NCBI GenBank assembly: GCA_036250195.1
Contig: JAVHZZ010000001.1
Location: 379,312,407 to 379,376,406, forward strand
Direction: 5' to 3'
Origin: Mixophyes australis
Lineage: Eukaryota > Chordata > Amphibia > Anura > Limnodynastidae
DNA: 64,000 nt
This document shows, in pieces, positions 1 through 11,699 of the stretch. The stretch's first letter is position 1, and each line of letters starts with the position of its first letter. The notes under the pieces were generated by a model. It did no database searches. It was given only the letters and a program-made list of their open reading frames with translations, and was not told the DNA's origin. The translations under genes were made by a program, and so were the position numbers.

Positions 1-215
1 GACAGACAGGTAGAGACTAGAGTCAATTTGTGATAGCAGCCAATTAACCTACCAGTATGTTTTTTTGGAGTGTGGGAGGAAACCGGAGCACCCGGAGGAA
101 ACCCACGCACACACAGGGAGAACATACAAACTCCACACAGATAAGGCCATGGTCAGGAATCGAACTCATGACCCCAGTGCTGCGAAGCACAAGTGCTAAC
201 CACTAGGCCACTATT
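1..215. repeat. Dispersed frog-type repeat, partial copy
   Basis: The segment carries the blocks CAGCCAATTAACCTACCAGT, GTGGGAGGAAACCGGAGCAC and a run ending in 'gaactcatgaccccagtgctgcg'-like sequence. The same order of blocks recurs near 35.6-35.9 kb and 55.8-56.0 kb, so it is an interspersed family. From memory this family is very common in frog genomes and also occurs in fish. The left part is cut off by the window edge. No coding potential is seen and the superfamily is not assigned. Confidence 0.7.
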
Positions 216-779
216 AATAAAATAGGATAAAAAAATGATTTATCAACTGATTAGTCCTAACTTAACACAAAAAAATATTTTAGAAGTCATAACTGACTAC
301 AAAAAAGATAATTTAAAAGCACAAAATTGACACAATTGACATATAAAAATTGTAAATAAAAGATCTGTCTGCAGTGTTTATCTCTCAATATCAATGCAAA
401 ATTGAATGGCTTAAACACCAAGTTCACTGAGATTGTTGACAGTTTATTACTCATTCCTGTCTGTCCAGTTTCTCTTTTGCTTAATCCTTAAAAAATAACT
501 TTAAATCTATCCAATACAGAAAAAAACCCCATACTACAAACGTGTATTTAAGTTCTGTCTGTTCCAGATAGTCATGACTTCAAACACTATATCCAAAATC
601 ATCTGCATATCGATCCCTTTAGCAAAACCTTTGATCTTGTATCAATTGAATCCCTTAGTTACGGCCCTGATTCTTCTGACAAGTTTATGCCTGGTCTATA
701 CTTATTCTCTCTAAATATGTTCTGCTTAACAATTACATGTTGATTTTCTATATTTGTCCATCTATGCATTGACCCATTT
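216..779. other. AT-rich sequence without recognised feature
   Basis: AT-rich sequence with no convincing reading frame, repeat boundary or RNA gene that I can see. Confidence 0.5.
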
Positions 780-1437
780 TCATCATAAACATAAAAAACT
801 GCTAATGATATTGCTTGCCAAAAGTTACATTAAAATAGTAAGATACATAATAATTGTATTTTTTAAAAGATCAAAATAAAAATCTATATAGCATTTATCT
901 CTTTTTCTATATAGTAACTTTCTCATAAAAAATTAGAAAAAGTTCTAATTATCGAGCTCATTTACATTTATAGTATGTTTATTTTATTTGAACCATTTTT
1001 AAAACTCATACCACTCCAGAGCCTCTTCAGATTAACCTAAATGTATGAAAATGACTAGAAATATGAGGATAATATGTTTCATCTTACCTCAAAACATATT
1101 ACCCAGAAACTTGTAAACAACACCAAAAAAAGAAACGGAAACATTCTTGTTGGTTTGCAGACGTGATCAACAAATGCCTTTTTCTAAAGTCACTGTGAAG
1201 AGCATTTAGCTAGGGGTAGTGTGGTGAAAGGCTAGGTTTGTAAACATACATTAATGCTAATGATTTAGCTTTTGCACAAAAGGTTACATTAAAAATAGTA
1301 AGATACTTAATAATTTTATAGTTAAAAGATCCAAACAGTTTTTCTATATAGTAACTCTCTCATAAAAAATGAGAGAAGGTTCTAATTGTCGAACTCCTTT
1401 ACATTTCTAGTATGTGTATGTTATTAGCACCATTTTT

Positions 1438-1985
1438 AATGGTGTAGTACATCCTAACGGTGCTGTAAACACAGACAGTGCTTACACTGATGAAAATAGT
1501 CCTAAACATAACTCACCGACATATCAAAAACAGAGACTTAAATATACACAGACACACGAGAGTTCAGAGAGGACGTCACTTATAAGCGTGGCTTTCATAT
1601 TTAAAGCGATAATGCAACAGACCCGGTGTAGGATCATGTAATGTAAGTATGAACTTGAATCTTAATCCTAACCATAATCCTAACCCTAATCCTAACCCTA
1701 ACCCTAACACTAATGGTACGTTAAAGTACCATTATAATTACCCTCATACTTATATTATATGATCCTACGCCAGGTCCATTGCATTGCCGCTTTAAATATG
1801 AAGTCGTACTTACAAGTTATGTAATTTTCAAGAGTCGGCCTTTTCTCAGATCGGAAGTCTCCTGTGTCTGTGTATACTTAAGTCTCTGTTTTTGACAGGT
1901 CCGTAAGTTATGTTTCGGATTTTTTTAGGTCACTGTAAACACTGTCGGTGTTTAGAGCACTGTTAAACTGACTACCACCAATTAT
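1438..1985. mobile_element. Palindromic foldback element with telomere-like core
   Basis: Two long inverted arms of about 230-245 bp (left ~1438-1663, right ~1740-1985) match closely; for example AAACAGAGACTTAAATATAC on the left pairs with GTATACTTAAGTCTCTGTTT on the right. The spacer holds a CCTAA/CCCTAA array and a small hairpin with arms AATGGTAC and GTACCATT. There is no transposase, so it is a non-autonomous MITE or foldback element. The borders start TGGTG and end CACCA next to TTAA on both sides. That would suit a TTAA-targeting family, but the exact target-site duplication is uncertain. Confidence 0.65.
1664..1712 (+). repeat. Interstitial telomere-like (CCCTAA)n tract
   Basis: Imperfect CCTAA/CCCTAA hexamers run through the loop of the foldback element. 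The best stretch is CCTAACCCTAACCCTAACAC. The array is about 50 bp with several variant units, so it is a short interstitial telomere-like sequence rather than a chromosome end. Confidence 0.75.
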
Positions 1986-2105
1986 TAAAGCTTCTACCAC
2001 TCCAAAGCCTCTTCAGATGAATATAAATGTATGAAAATGCATGCAAATATGAAGATAATGTGACGGATTCATCAATGCACGTATTCTGAGCACAACCTAT
2101 TTTTA

Positions 2106-2328
2106 GGGGCATATTCAATTGTTAGTTTTCCGCGCCGCGGAAAAACTAGTACCGTTAATACGGTAATAGGTAGCTGGATTTCAGCTCACGGCTCAGAGAG
2201 CTGCGAGCTGAAATCCAGTGAGAAAATTACAGTATTAACTGTTTTTACGCGCACTATTACCGTAGTAACGGTAATAGTGCGACGAGCGCAAGATTTTCGG
2301 CTTTTCCGCCGACAATTGAATATGCCCC
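2106..2328. mobile_element. PIF/Harbinger-type MITE, 223 bp
   Basis: Perfect 17-bp terminal inverted repeats (GGGGCATATTCAATTGT at 2106-2122, its complement at 2312-2328) are flanked by TTA on both sides (2103-2105 and 2329-2331). A 3-bp TWA duplication with G-rich termini is the PIF/Harbinger signature. The interior is itself foldback: CTGGATTTCAGCTC pairs with GAGCTGAAATCCAG, and ACGGTAATAG with CTATTACCGT. It has no transposase gene. A Harbinger transposase relic lies at about 34.2-34.7 kb. Confidence 0.8.
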
Positions 2329-3008
2329 TTAGTATTAAACATAATTATTTTGGCTTTGCACTCCTCCCAAATTCATCAAGCCATGATTCTCAAGTGAGGT
2401 ACACTGTGGAAATCGGGAAAGGTCTGCTGTGCTCTACTACACAAGACGCTGCAGCGCATGTCCAATACCTATGTGAATTATAAATTCACCAAAGAATGCG
2501 CAGGTAAAAAAAAAATAATTTGAAATAATGTCACATGTTACTAATGTAGACATAAGTGATAAAACAGTCAAAATAATAAAAAAATAAAATATCCCCCCTT
2601 ATTAAATACATTTATTAGGAGGTTGTTATGGTCTACAGAGGATAAAATACATTTTAACAGTTGCTCATGATTGCAAACACATGTTATAGCATGCGTACGA
2701 GACTGTGTCTTCACTACTGATCAGGATTTAGACTAGCCTGTAGCTGTAGCAAGAGATGTGGTGGAAAACAAGCAACTTTCAAATGGCCAGAGCTAGATTC
2801 AATGTGGCTGCATGCGCTTGAGTTTGGCACGTCTGTACAGTGACTACGAAACCCCCAAGTTTAAATTATACTGGAAAATTGATCCTACAGTAAACTGTAG
2901 AAGTCTAAACTGCTATGTCCTATACTTATTCAAGTTATATTTATTGACATTCAAGCAATTGCAGAAACTGTGGTACATTATTTTACTTTTAATAACAGAA
3001 TGACATCT

Positions 3009-3182
3009 GGGGGTAAATTTATCAAGCTGAGAGTTTTCCGGCGGGTTTGATCAATCAGATTATAGTTATCATTTTTTTAGCACCTTCTACAAAATGATAG
3101 CTAGAATCTGATTGGTTGCTATAGGCAACATCTCCACTTTTCAAACCCGCCGGAAAACTCTCAGCTTGATACATTTACCCCC
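3009..3182. mobile_element. MITE with GGGGTAAATTTATCAAG termini
   Basis: Long terminal inverted repeats: GGGGTAAATTTATCAAG at the left pairs with CTTGATACATTTACCCC at the right, and pairing continues through GAGAGTTTTCCGGCGGGTTT. A possible 3-bp duplication CTG flanks it (3007-3009 and 3182-3184). The inner block with GATTGGTTGCTATAG is shared with the element at 56470-56644. It is non-autonomous. From memory, such elements are abundant in frogs and fish and are usually placed with PIF/Harbinger. Confidence 0.75.
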
Positions 3183-3289
3183 TGGTCTTTAAGTATGAAT
3201 CCTACATCCTGCAATGCAATTAGTTCAAGTTTTTTGCTTTTCTCTGTTTTTCAGTTCCTAAGTGACAACTGAACCCAATCAAGAAAACC

Positions 3290-4365
3290 CAATCCGTCCC
3301 CTCCACTCCACTGAAACTGCCCTGGCAGAGTCACCAATGATCTTCTAACAGCCAAATCCAAGGGTCACTTTTCCCTACTCATCCTCCTTGACCTCTCTGC
3401 GGCCTTTGACACCGTTGACCATCCCCTCCTGCTACAAACTCTTCTCTCTCTTGGCCTATCTGGGTCTGTCCTCGCCTGGTTCACCTCCTACCTTGCAAAC
3501 CGCTCCTTCTCTGTATCCACGTCTGGCTCTTCCTCTGACCCCTCCCCTCTCCCTGTTGGAGTCCCTCAGGGCTCTGTTCTCAGCCCTCTACTCTTTTCGC
3601 TCTACACCTCCTCCCTTGGTGCTCTCATCTCCTCCTTCGGTCTTCAGTATCACCTCTATGCTGACGACATCCAACTGTACATCTCCTCGCCCGATCTTTC
3701 CTCCACCCTCCTCTCTCGTGTATCCGACTGCCTCTCTGCCATCTCCTCCTGGATGTCTTCGTGCTTTCTCAAAATTAACATCTCTAAAACTGAACTCATT
3801 GTCTTTTCTCCCGCCAGGCTCCCCTCCCACTTTGACCTCTCTATCACTGTCAACAACACCACTATCTCCTCTGTCACCCAACTTCGCTGCCTGGGCGTTA
3901 CCTTCGACTCCTCCCTCTCTTTTGACCCCCAATTTTAATCCCTTGCCCAACTTCACAACATTGCCCGCATCCGACCCTTCCTCTCTTAGGATGCCACCAA
4001 AACTATCATCCACGCACTCATTATCTCCCGCCTCGACTACTGCAACCTCCTCCTTACTGGCTTCCCTCTCTCCCACCTTGCCCTCCTCCGCTCTATTCTC
4101 AATGCGGCGGCTAGACTAATCTTCCTCTCTCGCCGCTCCTTCTCCGCTTCCCCTCTCTGCCTTGCCCTTCACTGGCTCCCCATCCCCTTCAGAATCCTGT
4201 TCAAACTCCTGACCACCACGTACAAGGCCCTCTCCCAGTCTACTACCTCCTATATCTCTAACTTCCTCTCCATTCACACTCCTGCCCACTCCCTGCGCTC
4301 GGCAAATGACCGTCGCCTCTCCTCCACCCTGGTCACCTCATCCCACTCCAGAATCCAGGACTATG
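3290..4365 (+). pseudogene. L2-like LINE reverse transcriptase fragment
   Basis: In frame 3 the sequence reads an RT palm: [12 protein letters not shown] (about 3390-3425), [13 protein letters not shown], then YADD at 3657-3668, followed by KINISKTE and CLGVTFD. The frame stops at a TAA near 3936; recognisable C-terminal coding (SRLDYCNLLLTG, LHWLP) continues to about 4350 with further stops. A frame slip is also seen near 3330. The fragment is therefore a dead, 5'- and 3'-truncated LINE of the L2/CR1 group. Frames opposite or overlapping it are shadows of this coding sequence. Confidence 0.85.
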
Positions 4366-5385
4366 TATCTATGTGTTGTCTTAATCTTGATTTACCTATG
4401 GATAAAACAGACTATGTTACCATATCAGTGCCATAAAACATTCTGGGGCATGGAGTAACAGGAGGAGACATCTCCAAACCTCATCTCAAGCAGTACTTTT
4501 AGAAAACCATTAACCCTTAAATTGCCTTCTCATTGGATATCATTTAAATCTAGTAATAGCTAGTTTCATTGGTCACACTTTCAACAACTAAATATAATAT
4601 CAGAATGTTCTTTTACAAACATACTGCAAAATATGTTCATGTTCTTATATAATTTTTATTTATCTTAAGATATTATCTCTATAATACAATATGGTATTTT
4701 TGCATAGAAGAGATACTAACACTTTGCAATGTTCCTCTTTAAGTAAATTTCTCTGTAACAATCAATGTCACAAATTTGTGCTGGAATCACTGTAAAAAAG
4801 CGAGAACTTCAATGACCCCACAGAACAAAGTACTAGATTCCAAAGGTCCACCATTACACTATATATACCAATGATTGACATGTATAAATCAGATTTTTTT
4901 CCCCCAAAAAAAACTACTATAAAAATATACAGCAAAGCATCTTTCCTTTACCCCTCCCTGGAACTCAAATTCAAATTAACAAGACAGTTCATATGTACTT
5001 AAGATTATAACATACTTTCCAAGTGATTACACTCTATCCTTCCTGTAACATATGCTCTGCCATCTTTACCTAAGCAAATAATAGCAAGGAAGTTTATCAA
5101 AAATTCATATACACTATTAAACACATTTCTAACTGCACTGTTTTAATCAGTGTCTGGAAGGTGGGGGTTGGGTGGGTTATAAAACTATAAACTATGTCTT
5201 TTAGCTCACTAGTCATGGTCACCTCATTATGTACAGTGACAAGAGAAATATCCCCTATGTATTGTTGTATACATTGCCTTTTCAAATCAACCATAATGCC
5301 ATTTCCATGTAAAATGTCAATATCAATAGCAGTAATTTTAACTTTGGTCAGACAATGAAAAGAACATTGACAGTATGTTACGGGG
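4366..5385. other. Unannotated AT-rich stretch
   Basis: No reading frame with recognisable motifs, no clear repeat boundary and no RNA gene were found here. Confidence 0.4.
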
Positions 5386-5389
5386 AGAC

Positions 5390-5640
5390 TCTAAACCGCT
5401 GGTGAGGCAAATCCATCAAAACCTATTAGCCTTGTAATCTCAGCATCAGGGGGTACATGCCAAGACAAGTCATGGCTAGTAATGGATATGGCTGCTCCAG
5501 TGTCTACCAGCATGTTTTTCCATTTACCTCCCTTTGACTTTCCCTCTCAAATATGGGCAGTTATCCTTGCAATGGGAAAGACAAGCAAGCACAACCATGG
5601 AGGTCAAGGATGCACTCCATCACTCAACATGTTCTTTTAG
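5390..5640 (-). pseudogene. Retroviral nucleocapsid-protease relic (antisense)
   Basis: On the minus strand the sequence reads the end of a nucleocapsid-like segment (HCKDNCPYLRG, resembling the second half of a CCHC knuckle) followed after a stop by an aspartic protease segment with the catalytic motif LVDTGAAIS (about 5505-5525). The protease reading continues for about 40 codons to a stop near 5393. This is an old gag-pro scrap of an endogenous retrovirus or related LTR element. It is unrelated in position or strand to the 21.9-30.4 kb provirus. It is too short to place in a genus. Confidence 0.65.
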
Positions 5641-5787
5641 AAACTGTATGACCTCTTTATAAGGATGGGGCTGATTCTCTTTGTTCTATGATGGTGACAT
5701 AGATGTGCTGATCAGTGCACTCAGAAGGCGAGCTGTTGGGTTGGCAATCTGTTATTTACATGCTGTGAAACTATGAAATGGGCATGG

Positions 5788-6503
5788 TGTTATGGATTCC
5801 CAGTATGAATACTACGGAGAGTTGTGGAAGTAAAAACAGAATCTGTTTATTATTGAACATAGATTGCACAGGTATAACTAGATGTAATTAATGGTTAAAC
5901 AGTTTGCAAGTGCAGAGTTCAATGGGATAAAAACACAGATTTGTCAGGACAAGCAGAATTGCTTGGAAGCTGGAGCATTAAAGACTGATGTCCAGGTATA
6001 ACATGAAGTAGGTTACCAGGATTTCAGACACAAATGGTGAAATGCAGGTTCAGGTTAGCGGGGTGACTGAGGCACAAGTTAGGCAGGAGGCACAAGGCAC
6101 TGGATGATCCATGGGAGAATCAGGCAAAATTGGGGTCAGGCAAGCCAGGGCTCATAAGCCTTGAGATCCACAATATACCAGGGAGTAAGCAGGAGCAAGG
6201 TCAAATGAAACCGGGATATGCATCAGAAGATGAGGTGCAAAATGTAGGAATAAAGCAGTGGTGAAATACCATGGAGAAGTCAGGATCCAAACAGGAGTTT
6301 CACAGAGAGACCAGCAGCAGCAAGACAAACACAAACACAAACGAACTGGCACCAGTCTATAGGAAAAGGTAGTCTAATAAAGGCGAGACACAAGTGACCA
6401 CAACCCAGGTCAGATGATGAGTGCCTAACCCCTTGCAGGCAATGAGAAACTGTCCAGGTAAAACAGCAGAACCTCTGGTACTGCAGGCCTACTACAGATA
6501 ATA
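5788..6503 (-). mobile_element. Probable solo LTR, 716 bp
   Basis: The segment starts TGTTATGG and ends ATAATA, with the pentamer CATGG directly outside both ends (5783-5787 and 6504-6508). On the minus strand an AATAAA signal lies about 40-50 bp before the 5788 end, as expected for an LTR in that orientation. There are no internal genes. The minus-strand start is TA rather than TG, so the call rests mainly on the duplication and the poly(A) signal. Confidence 0.4.
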
Positions 6504-6639
6504 CATGGCTGCAGCACTTCTACGACTATCACTGGGTCTTTCTTGGTACCCCTTGCATTTGGATATTAGGGTAATATAAATAAACAGTGATGATGATAAA
6601 AATGTAAAAATCTAATGCAACCTATTGTGGTACTACAAG

Positions 6640-7700
6640 TGCCAGCATTCACTTGACTGACTAAGCGCTATAAGAGACCGCACCTGATTGGCTACCCAGC
6701 TATTAATTAGCAAGCCTCATTGGTGCTTACTTCATTTTGCGCTGCTTCCTTGGGAGCGTTCAGTGCATTCCATGGGTTTTTTAGATGTTTTATTATTTAT
6801 TGGATTATGGCAGACCAGGAAAGAAATAAAATATTTATTGGAACAATTTTTATTATGGGCATAAGATTTCTGGAATAAATAGTTTAAACCTGTGTCACCT
6901 GTTCCACGATTAAGACCTGTGGCTATTCTGCAGAACATCATGCATCATCATCGATCCTGCTCCAAGGCTATACTGCCCATAGGGATCTCAGCGCTTAACT
7001 TCTCTGCAGCTCATCACTTCTCTGATTGAACTTGTGTTACCTTTTCCCCGATCAGGACTTGTGGATATTCTGCAGAGCATTGCACATCACCATTGATTAA
7101 GCTCCAAGGCTATACTGCCCATAGGGATCTCAGCGCCTCTGTGCTCTGCTGCTGATTGCTTCACCGTCTAAACCCGAGTAACCTGTTCCTCAACCAAGAC
7201 TTGTGGCTATTCTGCAGAACACCGTGCATCATCACTGATCCTGAACCTATCCTCTACTATCCACTAGGATCTCAGCTCTCTACTCCACTGTAGTTCCCTC
7301 CACAGACTATTCCTGTGTCTTCTGTTCCTGTGTCTTATGAGGGTTCACTAGAGGGCATCGTGCTTCATCATGGATCTAGTTCCAGGGTTATTCAGCTTAT
7401 AAGGATGCCTGAGCTCCAATGCTCTGCTGCTCATCCTACCTCGCTCTCCAGATCCAAAAGCCTATGTACTTACCTTCTGGTGCCCCTACATAGCTTCACG
7501 TCTCCGTTGTATTCTGGTTGTCCGTAGCCTGCTAGGTGCCCCCTAGAGGTCCGCGACCTGTGGTTAGAGAGCAGCCAAGCCCAAATTCCCTTGTGGGGAT
7601 ACCTGGTGAATACTTCTCTTTCCATTACACTCCGCACCTCTCAGAGGGTAGTTATCACCCGAGCAGGCTTCGAGGTCTATTCTAACATTGGACTCCGAGA
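6640..7700 (+). repeat. Gypsy-like LTR/leader with ~155-bp degenerate tandem repeats
   Basis: Blocks such as GTGGCTATTCTGCAGAACA followed by CCCATAGGGATCTCAGCGC recur at about 6910-6990, 7065-7130, 7200-7275 and more weakly at 7340-7420. The segment then reads through GTAGCCTGCTAGGTGCCCCC. This arrangement resembles the R/U5 and leader region of frog Ty3/gypsy-type LTRs. No pol is attached, boundaries are not resolved and no duplication was found. Confidence 0.45.
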
Positions 7701-7799
7701 CACATACATAAGACATAAAAAATTATATTTTAGCACTAACACAATCTTCATAATGGGACTGTGTGAGCATATATGGTATGGGCTTATGATTGTTTTGTA

Positions 7800-8240
7800 A
7801 CATTTTGTTCACAAAACCATCTGCAGAGTATCTATTTTTATTAGGTCTGTAGATATTTTAAAAGAAATCAATAAAGTATATATGTAATCTGTAACTTTTA
7901 CATTAATGTGCCGCCGAATAGGAATATTATGTTTTCTTCTGATTTGAATTTGTGTAATAGTTGAGAGAGCACCCCCTACATTATATTTGAATGAAATATA
8001 AGTTGTAATTTTGTATTACATATAGTAATCCATTTCCAGTGCAGACATTATTTTTCTTTTCTCTTTTTATGGGAAGAAATAACAAGTAAAACTCCTATTT
8101 TAGCCAGCTCTCGTACATATGCCTCCACCCTGTGTTTTTTTTTACACCACAAATACATTTCTGCTTGAAAAATGAATTAGACTAGAAATGACTTGTATTG
8201 GCACATTATAAAGTTTCTTTTCCTTTTTACAGATTCTATG
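7800..8240. other. Unique AT-rich flank left of the tandem duplication
   Basis: No coding or RNA feature is seen. The last three bases (ATG, 8238-8240) are the microhomology at the duplication junction described below. Confidence 0.5.
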
Positions 8241-8999
8241 ACTCAGAGACAATTCCAAGTATACGCTGTTACATTTCACTTAAGACACAGGTGCTACATA
8301 AAGAGAAAGTTAACATTTCCCCATAAAGCTCTTATTGCCTAAGAAAATAAAATTGCATTGATTTCTCCATGGGAAAGTGTCTGCTGCTGTATCATTTTTC
8401 GGAGAACAAATAACGAGGAACTATAATACACCAAGATATCAAACTTTGTTTACTATCTATAACATTCTTTCCATAAAATCTCTTTCTTGTTTGCAGGTTT
8501 GTAGCATCTTCTTTAAAAAGAAAAAAGAAAAAAACTAAATAAAAAAAAAAAAGAAAAGAAAGGAAAACATGATCTGAATAGTTTGGTGATATGCTAAAAT
8601 AAAATTTTGATGTTTCAGCTTGCTGATGCTCTATTTTTTTACTCTATGGTATGTATACTGGGGTTTGAATACTTTTGCAATCCATTGTTTATAGATACTT
8701 GATTGTTGTTCTATCAGACTTCAGATTATTTTGAGATTTGTTCTTGATGATCTCCTGGAACTGTTATCAGCTATTTTTATTTGTAGATTGTCCAAACTTG
8801 AATAGTACCCTAAGGGGCTCATTTAAAGTTTTAAATAAAGTTTTTAATATGTTTCTTTCCCACATATATATGTCCGTATATACATTTTTGCATATAGCTG
8901 ACTGTTCATGTGTGTAACAGATTGTTCTATGCCAAACAACTTCAAAACTGAAGATATTCAGTGAAATTTCTTGCTTTCTGTTGACCCACAACCACTGGT

Positions 9000-10602
9000 C
9001 TGACCCTGGTTAGCCTATCCGAGTACTGAGCTGAGCACGCTCGGTACTCTCCCGCCCATTCGGATTCGAAATCGAGGCAAAACATCATCATGACATATTC
9101 GTATTTCTGAGCTCGGTTCTCGCGAGATTTGAAAAGCATAAATACCAGCCTCCACAGCAATCCATCACCATTTGACAGAGGGAGTTAGCAGGGTTAGGTC
9201 ACACTGGCTAGATCAGCGCAGGGACAGATCAGAATTTGGACACATTATTGTTTGTATGCAATACCATTGTAATCTTAATACCAGTTACAGCAGTAAGAGG
9301 AGGATAGAGGAGGGTTTTTTTGTGCAGTTTCTGGCACTCCAAGTGCTTTTGGGGTGTCCCCCACTCTTTTGCATTAATTTTTCTGGCTGTCAAATGTCCT
9401 GTTTGTCAGCTGTCTAAAAAAATAATATTTAGCACTCCTAAGTGCTTTTGGGGTGTCCCCCATTCTTTTGCATTATTTTTTCTGGCTGTCCAAAAAACTA
9501 AAGTCCTATTTGGCAGCAGTTTCAAAAAAATATATTTAGCACTCCCAAGTGCTTTTGAGGTGTCCCCCATTCTTTTGCATTAATATTTCTGGCTGTCAAA
9601 AGTCCTGTTTGTCAGCAGTCTAAAAAAAATAATATTTAGCACTCCCAAGTGCTTTTGGGGTGTCCCCTATTCTTTTGCATTAATTTTTCTGGCTGTCAAA
9701 AGTCCTGTTTGTCAGCAGTCTAAAAAAATTATATTTAGCACTACCAAGTGCTTTTGGGGTGTCCCCTATTCTTTTGCATTAATTTTTCTGGCTGTCAAAA
9801 GTCATATTTGTCAGCAGTATCTAAAACAATTTGTAGCCCTACAAGTGCTTTGGGCTCATAATGGATTCAAAGCAGTCCACATATGAGCAGAATCAGCAAC
9901 CAGGTTCTGTCACCAGTCCTGATGGTAGTGTTCCCAGTACATCATCTGGGAAAAGCGATGTCAAACTACACAGTCTTTTAAAAATCAGTCAAAAAAACAC
10001 ACACCAAAAAAATGTACTGTGTTGAAGCGAAAAAGAAGTGTAACTGAGGAAAAGTTAAGTGCCGACACCTTTGTCTATTAGTGGCAGATCAAAAAATGTT
10101 ACCGAGCCTACAAGTGGTGCACAACTACTGTTACGCGTCAAAGCCGAGCTGCAAGATAATCTAAGCTACCAAACTACCTTGGTCCATTTATTTTTACTTT
10201 CTAATTCTACAGTCTATGAAGGCTGCTTTTTTCTATTCAACTACAAGTGGAGGGTGTAATATACACCCAAAGACGATGGCTACATTGCCAATAATCAAAG
10301 ATGGAGGGGGAAGACAACCAGGTTTGTCTGTATAATTTGCAGGCAAGTGTTAGAATTAAGGACGGCCTACCAGGGATTAAACTGTTTTTTTCATAATTTA
10401 TTAGCTTTAGAATTACCTCACTTATCCAAGAAACTGGTGGAGCACTAAATAAGGTTATTTTAGATGAAAAAAATGGTATTTTTTAAAAAATAGCAAAACA
10501 AAACCAAACAAAACCAAAAGCAAAACCAAAACACGACAGTAATCCAGATCCAAAACCAAAACCAAAGCCAAAACACGGGGGTCAGTGAGCATCTCTAATT
10601 TT
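9000..10602. mobile_element. hAT-like non-autonomous DNA transposon, copy 1
   Basis: The right end GTCAGTGAGCATCTCTAA, preceded by CAAAACCAAAACCA-type runs, resembles the end of frog hAT elements as I remember them. The left part has a promoter-like block (CGCGAGATTTGAAAAGCATAAATACC near 9121-9146, TATA-like CATAAATA). Then come five tandem ~103-bp repeats, and then an ATG at 9860 opening a short Ser/Gln-rich frame that stops within about 60 codons. No transposase catalytic domain is visible. The left end and target-site duplication were not determined. An identical copy lies in the second duplication unit. Confidence 0.5.
9330..9835 (+). repeat. Five tandem ~103-bp repeats, copy 1
   Basis: The unit carries AGTGCTTTTGGGGTGTCCCC, TTCTTTTGCATTAATTTTTC and TGTTTGTCAGCAGTCTAAA. 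Five units run head to tail with a few substitutions and small indels. They lie downstream of the TATA-like block and upstream of the short ATG frame, so they may be a repeated 5' leader of the hAT-like element. The short frames here are repeat artefacts. Confidence 0.9.
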
Positions 10603-11015
10603 TAGGAAGCCATAACATCGTAAAGTATTGGGTGCAATTAAAAGGAGATATCAACACTATGCAGTTTAATTCATTTTTTCATTGCATCGGAGAAAGCAAA
10701 TGCAACGATGGCAAAATTACAAAATCCTTCATTAAGACAGTTTGCTGCAGGCTTTGGTCAAAATTGATGAAAATATGGACAGTTGTGAAGGGATCATTAG
10801 AAAATAGACTGGAAATTACTGTTAATGCTATTGGAGCAAAAAAAGCTAAAATGAGATTATTTTACCTATTTTTCACAATTATTAATTAAATCCTGGTCCA
10901 AAACGAAAACTAAAACCAAAACCTTTTGTTATTTTTTGACAAAACCAGTCAATAACCAAAACACCAACACGTTTTAGAACCAAAACCACAACCACAACCA
11001 AACTGAAAATGAATA
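10490..11015. repeat. CAAAAC-rich simple sequence, copy 1
   Basis: Two clusters of AAAACCAAAACCA motifs (about 10495-10575 and 10900-11010) flank about 300 bp. The first ends in the hAT-like terminus. The second may be the end of a related, partly deleted copy. Confidence 0.6.
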
Positions 11016-11699
11016 GAGACCAAAAAGTTGAGCTCTCTCAGTTAAGTGCATAAATATCCAGCTCTTATCTGATTAGTTTATATATTCAGATTTCCTTAGA
11101 TTTTTAGGGTCGGTTCTTATTATACTTTTCAAACAAAGTAAACCCAACACATGCTATAATTTCACCACTACCCACAAAGTCCATTGTAAGACAATGAATA
11201 ATTTTCTTATATGTGTTAAAATAACTTTAAGTACTACTGCAACATCCCAGAGAACCAAGTGTCAACGTCACACAGAATACAGTGTAGCGTTAGATCAGAT
11301 GGTTGAACGTTAGGAAAAACTTTAAAAGAAGACTCACAATAGACCAGGTACATGGAAGATTATTCATAAAATATATGCACTTCCAAATGTGGTAATATTT
11401 AGCATACTTTGGGGTACTTTTGCTTATGGCCTCCTTGAACCAGACAGAAAACAGGTTACTTTTGTCCAGTATGCTTTTCCTAGCCCATAATCCTCCTCTC
11501 TGCTTATTACCATATTTCCCCATGTATAGGACGCACCTTTTTACCAAAAATGTTGGGTCTAAAACCTGGGTGCGCCTTATACAGAGGTAGTGGGGATGCA
11601 GGGGGGGGGGGGGCAACAGTACAGTGGCAGTGGGGGGGGGATCGAGGGGGAGAGGGGCAGTGTTACAGTGGCAGTGGGGGGGATCGAAGGGGAGCGGGC

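Larger units (their letters stand above)
780..2065. repeat. Local duplication, second copy interrupted by a foldback element
   Basis: Sequence at about 780-1085 (CATAAAAAATTAGAAAAAG, TTTACATTTATAGTATGT, then CATACCACTCCAGAGCCTCT) recurs diverged at about 1250-1437 and resumes at about 1986-2065 (TCTACCACTCCAAAGCCTCT). The second copy is split by the palindromic element at 1438-1985. The first copy therefore works as a paralogous empty site for that insertion. Confidence 0.65.

Noticed and set aside
1664..1712. Chromosome end suggested by CCCTAA repeats
   Set aside because: Only about 50 bp, imperfect, and located in the loop of a palindrome with ordinary sequence on both sides.
3388..4119. 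243-codon Ser/Pro/Leu-rich frame on the plus strand
   Set aside because: It is a shadow of the L2-like RT, which reads clear motifs in a different frame; the composition reflects CT-rich DNA.
9320..9840. Possible CRISPR array (regular repeats)
   Set aside because: Units are contiguous ~103-bp tandem repeats without unique spacers, in a vertebrate-type genome.
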